Of a stretch of 6,513 nucleotides of DNA, positions 1 to 6,513 are shown in pieces. The translations under genes and the position numbers were made by a program. Position 1 is the first letter of the stretch, and each line of letters opens with the position of its first letter. The notes beneath the pieces were generated by a model. The model made no database searches. It was given only the letters and a program-made list of their open reading frames with translations, and had not been told where the DNA came from. This DNA comes from an uncultured Phycisphaerales bacterium (lineage in GTDB: Bacteria > Planctomycetota > Phycisphaerae > Phycisphaerales > SM1A02): assembly GCA_946886375.1 (NCBI GenBank), contig CAMPIL010000211.1, positions 1-6,513 of the forward strand. Reading direction: 5' to 3'.

Positions 1-819
1 GCCCTGCACCACCGCCTGCTCGATGCCGTAGTGATCGATGATGGCTTTCATCTCCAGATCATCGGAAAGCACCACGCCGTTGAAGCCCATGCGATTGCGG
101 AGAATGGCGTCGAGCACTGCGGCGCTCATGGTTGCGGGACGAGCGGGATCGATGGCGTCAAAGAGAATGTGCGAGGTCATCACCGCGGCGACGCCTGCGT
201 TGATCGCGGCGCGGAAGGGAACCAGTTCAAGGTGCTCGAGTCGATCGATGGAATGCGAGACGCGCGGCAGATCGAAGTGGCTGTCGATGGAAGTATCGCC
301 ATGACCGGGAAAGTGCTTGGCGCACGCGGCGAGGCCGGATGACTGCATGCCTTCGATGAGCGCGCAGCCGAGCGTTGCGACCAGTTGCGGATCGCGGCCG
401 AAGGAGCGTTCGCCGATGACGGGGTTGGCGGGGTTGGAATCGACATCGAGCACGGGCGCGAGGTTCATGTCGATGTTGACGGCTCGCAGTTCCCTCGCCA
501 TGACGCGGCCGATACGCTGGACGTGCTGTGGATCGCGCCGGCTGCCGAGTTCTCGCTGCGATGGGATGATGGTGAAGGGTTCGCGAAACCGCTGCACGCG
601 CCCGCCTTCCTGGTCGACGCAGATCATGATCGGTCGATTCGCGGCCGATTTTATCTGGCAGCACAAGTCGGCGAGTTGAGCAGGCGATTCATAGTTGCGC
701 GTGAAGAGGATGACTGATGAGACGCCACGATGGAGCAGATCGCGCAGTTGCGATGAGATGGTTGGTCCCTCAAGTCCCACGCAGAGCATGCGAGCGGCGA
801 GATGATCGAGGTCAGCCAT
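1..819 (-). CDS. nagZ: Beta-N-acetylhexosaminidase, glycoside hydrolase family 3 (NagZ-type), C-terminus cut by window edge
   Basis: The reverse strand reads 273 codons without a stop from ATG at 819-817 to the window edge. The protein has the family 3 TIM-barrel signatures in order: VDQEGGRV (residues 68-75), LAPVLDV (120-126), GERSFG (136-141), KHFPGHGDT (168-176) followed by DSH (179-181), and SDDLEM (252-257). In known NagZ enzymes the DSH Asp-His pair is the unusual acid/base dyad and the first Asp of the SDDLEM-type motif is the nucleophile, here D253. Family enzymes remove N-acetylglucosamine from 1,6-anhydro-muropeptides in the cytoplasm during cell-wall recycling. No signal peptide is visible, which fits. 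About 60-100 C-terminal residues should lie beyond the left edge. A GTG sits in frame seven codons upstream, but the ATG places MADLDHLAARML as a normal family N-terminus. No clear Shine-Dalgarno precedes it. Family assignment is secure; exact substrate is inferred. Confidence 0.95.
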   Translation of the reverse strand, partial: MADLDHLAARMLCVGLEGPTISSQLRDLLHRGVSSVILFTRNYESPAQLADLCCQIKSAANRPIMICVDQEGGRVQRFREPFTIIPSQRELGSRRDPQHVQRIGRVMARELRAVNIDMNLAPVLDVDSNPANPVIGERSFGRDPQLVATLGCALIEGMQSSGLAACAKHFPGHGDTSIDSHFDLPRVSHSIDRLEHLELVPFRAAINAGVAAVMTSHILFDAIDPARPATMSAAVLDAILRNRMGFNGVVLSDDLEMKAIIDHYGIEQAVVQG

Positions 820-1002
820 GGTGTGACGGTAACGCACGGTGAATGTGCGTGCAAACTACTGCGCTGCAGCGTGCCGAAGCCGTTCAAACGACTTTTCGTC
901 ATAATCCGTTGTATCCGAATCGGCGTTTGCGGGTGCGGTTGAGGGTGCGGTGAGGCTGGCGGCTGCGTTGATGCAATCGTGCGGGCCGGGTATGTTGCGG
1001 CG
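820..1002. promoter_or_regulatory. Divergent intergenic region between nagZ and comF
   Basis: This 183-base gap separates two genes transcribed away from each other, so it should hold promoters for both. I cannot place them with confidence. A CATAAT hexamer at 900-905 resembles a -10 box for the plus strand but has no good -35 partner. An imperfect 12-base tandem repeat (GGGTGCGGT at 931-939 and again at 943-951) is the only other structure seen. No convincing small gene lies here. Confidence 0.35.
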
Positions 1003-1833
1003 ATGCGCTTCACGTCGCTGCGGAATCGAATCTGCGCGGCTGTCGATCTCGCCGCTGAGCAGTGGATCGGCTTTGCCTTTCCGCCTGTCGAGCGGGCGAT
1101 CGCTGATGCGAACTGGAAGCCCGACGCGCCTGCGGAATACTGCCAGCATTGCGGTGATTCAGTGGGGCCGGGCGAGGCCACTGCGACGGGCTGCGCGACC
1201 TGCCGCGCCGGCGCGGAACTCTCCGGCGGAATCGGCGATGGCGTGCTGCGTTTGGGCACGTACACCGAATCGCTTCTGGAATGGGTGCGTGCAGTGAAGT
1301 ATCAGCGATGGACGGAAATGGGAACATTCCTCGGAATGCGATTGGGCGAATGCATTCGCGATGCAAAGGTGATCGATGTGAATCGCATGATCATCGTGCC
1401 GATGCCAATGCCTTGGCCGCGCCGGCTCTATCGTGGCGTGGATCATGCGCACGTGATTGCAGAAGGCGTCTCGCGAGTGCTCGACGTACCGATCGTTCGC
1501 GTGTTGCGAAAGAACACCCAGCCGCCACAGGTCACCCTTGTGCCAAGCGCCCGGCGTCGCAGCGGATCGCGCGGCTTGCACATTCGGCGAAGAATCGGCG
1601 GGTGGCCTCTCACCGGTCTTCATGTGTTGATTGTCGATGATGTGCGCACCACGGGCGCGACGTTGAAGGCGGCTTCGCGCCTGGTGAAATCGCTCAAGCC
1701 CGAGCGAACCGTGTGCGCGGTGCTCGCGGTTTCAGATTCCAAGGCTCGCCGCGATCGCGCCAAGCGACTTCACGCAAACGCTGCGCTGCAGGTCTCGCCT
1801 CCAGAGTCCGCGGGCGTACAATCGCCGGCTTGA
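1003..1833 (+). CDS. comF: ComF family protein (phosphoribosyltransferase-like, with N-terminal zinc ribbon)
   Basis: This gene encodes 276 residues, slightly longer than the usual 200-250 of the family. The N-terminus carries a CxxC pair at C47/C50 and a second at C64/C67, the zinc-ribbon layout of ComF proteins. Next come the family's YTESLLEWV...KY segment (87-100), a PMPMPWPRRLYRG strand and loop, and a TQPPQ...RRR segment matching the T..Q...R pattern. The PRPP-binding loop VLIVDDVRTTGAT spans residues 208-220. ComF is needed for DNA uptake in naturally competent bacteria and has been linked to single-stranded DNA handling, but its chemistry is not settled, and homologues occur in many species not known to be competent. 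The start is ATG at 1003. A GTG at 979 in the same frame would add eight residues. The Shine-Dalgarno is poor in either case. The last 25 residues look like a low-conservation tail. The MATE gene follows directly. Confidence 0.9.
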   Translation: MRFTSLRNRICAAVDLAAEQWIGFAFPPVERAIADANWKPDAPAEYCQHCGDSVGPGEATATGCATCRAGAELSGGIGDGVLRLGTYTESLLEWVRAVKYQRWTEMGTFLGMRLGECIRDAKVIDVNRMIIVPMPMPWPRRLYRGVDHAHVIAEGVSRVLDVPIVRVLRKNTQPPQVTLVPSARRRSGSRGLHIRRRIGGWPLTGLHVLIVDDVRTTGATLKAASRLVKSLKPERTVCAVLAVSDSKARRDRAKRLHANAALQVSPPESAGVQSPA

Positions 1834-1937
1834 ACCGGCTGCCGCCACATCATCCAGTTCCCGACGCCGTTGACAGCGAAAGCGTCGTTGAGCCAGACAC
1901 TCCGATTGCTGAGCAAGTCTCCGTCGAAGTCGCGGAG

Positions 1938-3377
1938 ATGGAAGTCGAGGCGGCGGGTGTCATTCGCGCCGGCAAACTTGCCGGTAAGCCGATGTGGACT
2001 GCGATCTGGATTCTCGCGTTGCCGGTGCTCTTTCAACAGTTCATGGCTGCGGGCGTCGGGCTGGTGGACAAAATCCTTGCGGGAAATCTTCGCAATGAAG
2101 TTGTCGTTCCCGCAATGGACGCCATCGGCATCGGCTCGTACGTCGGCTGGCTCATCGGCATCGCGATGGCGGGATTGGGCATTGGAGGGCAGGTGTTGAT
2201 CGCGCGTGGGATGGGTTCGGGCGATCTTCAGCAGAGTGGCCGTGCGCTGGGACAGGCGCTGGGCTTGAGCGTGACGTGGGGCGCGCTGGTCGGCGCAGCG
2301 ATGTGGTTCACGACCGTGCCGCTTGCGCATTTATGCCAGTTGTCCGACGAGGCAACCGTGTACTGCACGCAATACGTGCACATGATCGCGCTTGCCATGC
2401 CGTTCACCGGCATCATGATGGTGGGATCGATGTGCATGCACGGCGCTGGCGAAACCACGCTGCCCTCGCTCATCGCGGTGGGCGTCAACATCGTCAACAT
2501 CGTGTTCTCGTGGATTCTCTCGGGCGTGGATATTCAAGTGGGCGGCTCCGTCCTTCAGAATCCATTTCATTTTGATCTTGATGTGTATGGCATCGCGGGC
2601 GGCACCGCTATAAGTTATGTTTTCGGTGCGGCGATGACGGTGTTGATTCTCGTTCGGGGCGTCAAGGATCTTCGTCTGGAATGGAATCACATGCTGCCGG
2701 ATCGTTTGATGACGCGGCGCATTGTCACCCTGGGTGTTCCCAATTTCTTCGAAGGCATGGCGATGTGGGGCGTGAACCTGTTCGTTCTGGCGTTTATCGG
2801 CCAAATTGCGCGGAGCATCGGGCCCAGTGGCGCGGCGGAAGGCCTGCAGGGCGCGCACATCATCGCGGTGCAGTGGGAGGCGCTGAGTTTTCTCCCGGGC
2901 TTTGCGATGGGAACCGCCGCCGGCGCGATGGCGGGGCAGTATCTCGGCGCGCGAAATCCGGTCATGGCACAGAAGAGCATAATCGCCTGCACTGCCGTGG
3001 CGTGCATCATCATGGGATTGTTCGGCGTTCTGTTCATGACGGTCGGCGAAGGGTTGACCTCGATCATCAGCAGCGAACCAGTGCACCTTCAATACACGCC
3101 GCGGCTGCTGTTCATTGCTGGGACGATTCAAGTCTTCTTCGCGATTGCGATGGTGATTCGCCAAGGCCTGCGCGGGGCGGGGGACGCCGTCTGGCCGTTC
3201 CTGATCACCTCGTTGTCCAGTTATCTCGTTCGCCTGCCCGCTGCGTGGCTGCTGGGCGTGTACCTGGGTTGGGGCATTGAAGGAATCTGGATGGCGCTAT
3301 GTGGCGAACTGGTCGTTCGCGCAATGCTCTTCTCCGCCCGCTTCATGCACGGCGGATGGAAGCGGCTGCGCGTGTGA
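1938..3377 (+). CDS. MATE family efflux transporter
   Basis: From ATG 1938 the protein has 479 residues, typical for MATE transporters, which export cationic drugs or metabolites across the inner membrane in exchange for Na+ or H+. About 12 hydrophobic segments form two homologous halves. Half one has ALPVLFQQFMAAGVGLVDKI, then ARGMGSGD, then the conserved GAGETTLPSLI...N segment. Half two has the equivalent VQWEALSFLPG...GQYLGARNP and RQGLRGAGDAVWPF segments, with an R-L-P pair before the last helices. The start is uncertain. The frame is open back through the end of comF, and a TTG at 1830 overlapping the comF stop (TTGA) would give 515 residues with an acidic, Pro-rich cytoplasmic leader. 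I prefer 1938 because it is the first ATG and puts helix 1 near residue 20. Coupling to comF is likely either way. Transported substrate cannot be read from sequence; NorM-like or DinF-like subgroups are both possible. Confidence 0.9.
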   Translation: MEVEAAGVIRAGKLAGKPMWTAIWILALPVLFQQFMAAGVGLVDKILAGNLRNEVVVPAMDAIGIGSYVGWLIGIAMAGLGIGGQVLIARGMGSGDLQQSGRALGQALGLSVTWGALVGAAMWFTTVPLAHLCQLSDEATVYCTQYVHMIALAMPFTGIMMVGSMCMHGAGETTLPSLIAVGVNIVNIVFSWILSGVDIQVGGSVLQNPFHFDLDVYGIAGGTAISYVFGAAMTVLILVRGVKDLRLEWNHMLPDRLMTRRIVTLGVPNFFEGMAMWGVNLFVLAFIGQIARSIGPSGAAEGLQGAHIIAVQWEALSFLPGFAMGTAAGAMAGQYLGARNPVMAQKSIIACTAVACIIMGLFGVLFMTVGEGLTSIISSEPVHLQYTPRLLFIAGTIQVFFAIAMVIRQGLRGAGDAVWPFLITSLSSYLVRLPAAWLLGVYLGWGIEGIWMALCGELVVRAMLFSARFMHGGWKRLRV

Positions 3378-3395
3378 TCCACAGATTGTGCACAG

Positions 3396-3429
3396 CCGGG
3401 TGATCCGCAAAAATTATTTTTGCACCCGG
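3396..3429. repeat. Bulged inverted repeat downstream of the MATE gene; possible transcript end
   Basis: CCGGGT (3396-3401) pairs with ACCCGG (3424-3429), and inside it GCAAAAA (3407-3413) pairs perfectly with TTTTTGC (3417-3423) around a TTA loop. A five-base GATCC bulge lies on the left side only. It begins 19 bases after the MATE stop codon, where a terminator for comF-MATE would be expected. However, the T-run is inside the stem rather than after it, so it is not a standard intrinsic terminator. It could instead protect the mRNA 3' end or be a protein-binding site. Confidence 0.5.
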
Positions 3430-3532
3430 AACGGTGAGTGTAAAAGCCGCGGTGAAGCAGCGTCACTTGGGTGAGGTGAACGTCGCTCCGGCTGTCATTG
3501 ATCAGTTGGATGGTTTGATGAAAAACAGCGGT

Positions 3533-3564
3533 CACTTGGATTCCGTCTTGCAAAATTCCAAGTG
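3533..3564. repeat. Inverted repeat CACTTGGA / TCCAAGTG
   Basis: The left arm CACTTGGA (3533-3540) and right arm TCCAAGTG (3557-3564) are perfect 8-base complements around a 16-base spacer. The left arm with its flank is duplicated upstream as CAGCGTCACTTGG at 3458-3470. The spacing would suit a dimeric regulator site or a weak hairpin; no function can be assigned. Confidence 0.4.
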
Positions 3565-3751
3565 GCGTGTTTGCGACTGCGTGCCTGACTTCCGCCGGCG
3601 CGCCTGCTGCCTCTATTCACCCGGTGCAAATTGAAATGCTCCAACATAGGTCACCCGGCCATCGGTAACGTGCCCGAAAATGTTGAGTCTGCTCAGCCGG
3701 CTTGGTCGAAATAGTTCCAGCCTCGCGCGTGGTGCGCGGAGCGATCTCAAC

Positions 3752-3756
3752 GGAGG
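3752..3756 (+). promoter_or_regulatory. Ribosome binding site (GGAGG) of the exported beta-helix protein
   Basis: GGAGG lies seven bases before the ATG at 3764. It is the only strong Shine-Dalgarno in the window and fixes the start of the long frame that follows. Confidence 0.8.
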
Positions 3757-3763
3757 ACTATCA

Positions 3764-6513
3764 ATGGCATCACACGATCAGTTGTGTGCGACGCGTCGCC
3801 CCGCGTCAATTCATGCTTCAAAGAAATTCAACTGCTTTGCGTCTCAAGGCGCACTGCAACGAGCAGCCAATCATGTTGGCGCAGCGGCGCTTGCGGCAAT
3901 TGTCGCGGCTCAAGGCACGATGGTGCATGCCGCGACTCGCTGGCAGCATCCCGCGCATCCGCCGACGATCGTTGTTGTCGAAGCGGGGCAGCCCAGCGGC
4001 TGGCTGCAAACGAACAGCGCGATGCGCGCCGCGGTGATTGCGGACGCGGTCGGTCGCATTCACGCCGCAGCCGACGTGGCGCCGCACAGCGCATTGATCA
4101 TCCAACTGAGCGATGCGCCGCTGTCCTACGATTGGCTGTCAGGCGATTCAAAGTCCGCTACCGACGCCGCGTTGAGTGGATCGAACAATCTCGGCGCGGA
4201 ATATGAGCAGTCCCTCGCCCAACTGTTGCGCGAAATGGTTACCGCGGCTCGGGCCAACCACTCGCCTCTCACCCTGGGTGTCGCCGGCCTGCCCTTTGAG
4301 CAGGATGACATTCCCGGCGGGGTGATTCAGCAGAGCAATCAAATCTACCTGCCCGTGCTCGATGAGGTTGATGTGCTTGTCCCCGCAAAGTCGGTCGCGT
4401 CATCTGCCGGCGCCAGGCGCGCGGGAATGATCGAAGACCTGTTGCCGGAAACGATCTCAATCTCCGCCGGTCGCGCGATTCTTCTGCAGGCCAATGGTGG
4501 ATGGCGCATGGTGACTGTGACGGGCCACGCTCAGCGACCCGAGACGAAATCCCTGCCCGAGCCAGTTGTGCTCGACACGCAGGCCCCGCGTGATTCCGAT
4601 CTGATTGATGCGCTTGGGCAGATTATCGATGAACACCAAACCATGGCGGCTGCGGGACCTATCGCGCGATTTGTCAATCCGCCGAGTCCGTACGTGATTG
4701 GCTCGGGAGTCAATCTCAAGCTTGAGCTTCTCGCGGGCGCGCCGACGAATGCCAACGTCGTGTTCCAGACGTGGTCGAATGTTGCCGGCGCAATCCAGGC
4801 GCCCATCGCTGACTATTCCGCGCCGTTTGTGTATCCGGCTTCAAAGTTGAAGACCGTGACGCCCGGCGCTGCTGAAGTCCAAGCGCTGGTCCGTAATTCC
4901 AGCAACCAGGTTGTTGCAATCATTCGTCACGTGACGACGTTCACAACCACCACTCCGACTCCCATTCCCACACCGATTCCAAATCCGACCGGACCCGCCC
5001 CCGCGCCGGCGATCACGGCGATCTCCACCAGCGGGATGGCTCCCTTCACCGTGCACGTGCACGGGCTGAGCTCCACTCTGGGCCTGGGCAATGAGAACAC
5101 CGCGCGCTATGACTGGACCTTCGGCGATTCAGCGGGCTCTTTCAACACGCTGACCGGCTTCAACGCCGCTCACACCTACAACAATCCCGGCACCTACACC
5201 ATCACGCTCAAGATCACCAATCAGTCCGGGGTCAGCGCTTCAACCACGCGACAGGTGACCGTGGGCTCCAACACCAGAAGCGTCATCTATGTGTCTCCTT
5301 CGGGCAATGACGCCAATGCCGGCACCTCGCAATCCGCGCCCATCCGAACCTTTGACCGGGCCCGGCAACTGCTGGCGAACAACCGCGCGATCTATTTCCA
5401 GCGCGGCGCCACCTACAACACCTCCAGCGGCATGTACATCAGCCAGCAGAACATGATCATCGGAGCCTACGGCTCAGGCACCGCTCCGGTGTTCAACTTC
5501 ACCTCGGGAGCCAACTACGCCAAGATCGTCGACTTTGACTCGGCGGCCCGCGACATCCTGGTGGAGAACGTTCGGTTTGACTCCAACTTCACCCCCAACA
5601 ACATGATCGTGCGCGGCCTGCAGCCCCACGGCACCAACATCACGGTGCGCAACTGCTTCTTCAACAAGGTCAGTTACGCCATGAACTGCGGAGGAGGCGG
5701 AGCCAATGGCCTGTTTGTCCAGTCCAATCAGGCCGATGCCCTGGGGGCGTACTTTGTCTGGGGCGAAGGCTCCAATCACGCCTACGTGGGCAACAGCGTG
5801 GTCAACAGCATCGATGAACACAACATCCGCATCGGCGGAGTCTCCAAACTGCTGATTGCCCACAATGACCTGTTCAACGATGACAAGGCGACCATCTGGT
5901 GCATGCTGGGCGATCACCACTACATCATCAACAACATCCTGCGGGGAGGCCGGTTCATCGCCGGTCCCAACTTCGCCGTCAGTTCATCCGGTGAGCGAAC
6001 CCCCTGGCTGGTGTTTGAGAACAACCAGATCATCAACCAGGGCGTGGTGCTGTACTCCGGAGCCGAGAACATGATGTTCCGCAACAACATCATCACCCAC
6101 AACGGCGGGGAGTGCTTCTCGGTGTGGGGCTACCTGCCGGAGTGGAACCGAACCGTCAAGAACATCACGATCGTGAACAACACCGGGCTCAACAACGCCA
6201 GTTCCTATGGCAAGTTCATGAAGCTGGGCGACGGGGCTGAATCCATCACGGTGGCCAACAATCTGTATCGGGCCACCTCACTGGGCCAGCCCTATGCCGC
6301 AGGCAACATCATCAGCGATGACGCCAACCTGCAGACCCAGAGTTTTCATCACAACCTCTGGTCCAATCCGGCTTCTGGGACCTACGTGCACTACGTGGGA
6401 GGCGGCGCCAAGACCCAGAGCCAATGGGCCTCGATGGGCGGCTCAAGCGAGCAGTACCGCTCCTTCAGCACCGCAGACCTCAACAGCCAGTACGTGCCAC
6501 AGTTCAGTGCGAA
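3764..6513 (+). CDS. Exported multidomain protein: unknown N-terminal region, Ig-like and PKD domains, right-handed parallel beta-helix (C-terminus cut by window edge)
   Basis: At least 916 codons run open from ATG 3764 to the right edge. A long basic leader and the hydrophobic stretch VGAAALAAIVAAQGTMVHA (residues 38-56) make a signal peptide, probably cleaved at VHA-A. Residues 57-299 match no family I know; they alternate predicted strands and helices (TIVVVEAG, ALIIQLSD, LTLGVAGLPFE, VDVLVPA). Residues 300-390 resemble an Ig-like domain. A Thr/Pro linker (391-415) leads to a PKD domain (416-500) with YDWTFGD at 449-455 and HTYNNPGTYTITL at 470-482. YVSPSGNDANAGT (509-521) opens a parallel beta-helix, with Asn-rich rungs from about 598 to 835 (NNIL, ENNQII, RNNIIT, NNT). 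Such helices occur in polysaccharide lyases, other carbohydrate-active proteins and adhesins; enzyme activity cannot be claimed. The protein should act outside the cytoplasm. Any anchor or sorting signal would be beyond the edge. Codon usage changes near the linker. Confidence 0.88.
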   Translation, partial: MASHDQLCATRRPASIHASKKFNCFASQGALQRAANHVGAAALAAIVAAQGTMVHAATRWQHPAHPPTIVVVEAGQPSGWLQTNSAMRAAVIADAVGRIHAAADVAPHSALIIQLSDAPLSYDWLSGDSKSATDAALSGSNNLGAEYEQSLAQLLREMVTAARANHSPLTLGVAGLPFEQDDIPGGVIQQSNQIYLPVLDEVDVLVPAKSVASSAGARRAGMIEDLLPETISISAGRAILLQANGGWRMVTVTGHAQRPETKSLPEPVVLDTQAPRDSDLIDALGQIIDEHQTMAAAGPIARFVNPPSPYVIGSGVNLKLELLAGAPTNANVVFQTWSNVAGAIQAPIADYSAPFVYPASKLKTVTPGAAEVQALVRNSSNQVVAIIRHVTTFTTTTPTPIPTPIPNPTGPAPAPAITAISTSGMAPFTVHVHGLSSTLGLGNENTARYDWTFGDSAGSFNTLTGFNAAHTYNNPGTYTITLKITNQSGVSASTTRQVTVGSNTRSVIYVSPSGNDANAGTSQSAPIRTFDRARQLLANNRAIYFQRGATYNTSSGMYISQQNMIIGAYGSGTAPVFNFTSGANYAKIVDFDSAARDILVENVRFDSNFTPNNMIVRGLQPHGTNITVRNCFFNKVSYAMNCGGGGANGLFVQSNQADALGAYFVWGEGSNHAYVGNSVVNSIDEHNIRIGGVSKLLIAHNDLFNDDKATIWCMLGDHHYIINNILRGGRFIAGPNFAVSSSGERTPWLVFENNQIINQGVVLYSGAENMMFRNNIITHNGGECFSVWGYLPEWNRTVKNITIVNNTGLNNASSYGKFMKLGDGAESITVANNLYRATSLGQPYAAGNIISDDANLQTQSFHHNLWSNPASGTYVHYVGGGAKTQSQWASMGGSSEQYRSFSTADLNSQYVPQFSA

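Larger units (their letters stand above)
3378..3763. other. 386-base intergenic region with inverted repeats and a recurring CACCCGG motif
   Basis: No convincing gene is present. The region contains two inverted repeats (3396-3429 and 3533-3564), the heptamer CACCCGG in four copies counting both strands (3396-3402 reverse, 3423-3429, 3618-3624, 3652-3658), and an imperfect duplication of CAGCG(G)TCACTTGG at 3458-3470 and 3526-3539. A GTG-started frame of 66 codons (3434-3634) and a TTG-started reverse frame of 45 codons (3613-3750) are open but have no family features. The right part must contain the promoter and 5' leader of the exported-protein gene. A TTGAGT at 3683-3688 is -35-like but lacks a -10 at acceptable spacing. 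I matched no known riboswitch by eye. Confidence 0.6.

Noticed and set aside
651..1265. Minus-strand open frame of 204 codons spanning nagZ and comF
   Set aside because: It crosses two well-supported genes in the wrong frames and contains no recognisable motif.
2331..3164. Minus-strand open frame of 277 codons opposite the MATE gene
   Set aside because: The MATE reading is unmistakable, and the antisense product is His/Arg/Asp-rich with no domain signature.
3375..3383. TGATCCACA, one mismatch from a DnaA box
   Set aside because: A single near-match without a cluster, AT-rich unwinding region or replication genes nearby is not evidence of an origin.
3613..3750. Reverse-strand 45-codon frame ending in a peptide resembling a beta-strand pair (FGHVTDGRVTYVGAFQFAPG)
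   Set aside because: The end looks protein-like and might be a gene relic, but there is only a TTG start, no ribosome binding site and an Arg-rich first half. I cannot support it as a gene.
3617..3763. Possible riboswitch in the leader of the exported-protein gene
   Set aside because: I compared the leader by eye with the cyclic-di-GMP riboswitch core and could not match the conserved bases or paired helices; a covariance-model scan would settle it.
3784..4206. Plus-strand open frame of 140 codons overlapping the start of the exported protein
   Set aside because: Its product is Arg/Cys-rich, a typical shifted-frame shadow. The overlapping frame from 3764 has a strong ribosome binding site, a signal peptide and continues for more than 900 codons.
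5474..5920. Minus-strand open frame of 148 codons opposite the beta-helix
   Set aside because: It is antisense to a clear PKD/beta-helix frame whose GCC/AAC/ATC-rich codons naturally leave the opposite strand free of stops; its Val/Gly/His-rich protein shows no family motif.

Overview
The window looks like chromosomal DNA of a GC-rich, free-living bacterium. The coding style (GCG/CGC-rich codons, weak Shine-Dalgarno sites before most genes) and a large modular exported protein joining a PKD domain to a parallel beta-helix would fit a planctomycete such as a member of Phycisphaerae. That placement is inference; there is no rRNA or other marker gene to confirm it.

There are four real genes. 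On the minus strand, 1-819 is the N-terminal 273 residues of a NagZ-type family 3 beta-N-acetylhexosaminidase (murein recycling), cut by the left edge. Divergent from it, 1003-1833 encodes a ComF-family phosphoribosyltransferase-like protein with an N-terminal CxxC...CxxC zinc ribbon. It is followed without a gap by a MATE-family multidrug/Na+ antiporter ending at 3377. These two probably form one transcript: the frame of the MATE gene is already open across the comF stop, where TTGA would give an overlapping TTG start.

A 386-base gap (3378-3763) has no convincing gene but is rich in structure. It holds a bulged 13-bp inverted repeat just after the MATE gene, a CACCCGG heptamer present four times, and a second inverted repeat with a duplicated arm. 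It ends in a strong GGAGG ribosome binding site.

From 3764 to the right edge runs one uninterrupted frame of at least 916 codons. It encodes an exported multidomain protein: signal peptide, an N-terminal region I do not recognise, a probable Ig-like domain, a Thr/Pro linker, a PKD domain, then an Asn-rich right-handed parallel beta-helix. Codon usage changes sharply within this gene around the linker/PKD boundary, suggesting that the C-terminal modules have a different history from the N-terminal part.

The first three genes are housekeeping or transport functions with no evident common pathway. The most interesting part of the window is the mosaic surface protein and its structured upstream region. 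I see no mobile element, CRISPR array, tRNA or rRNA.
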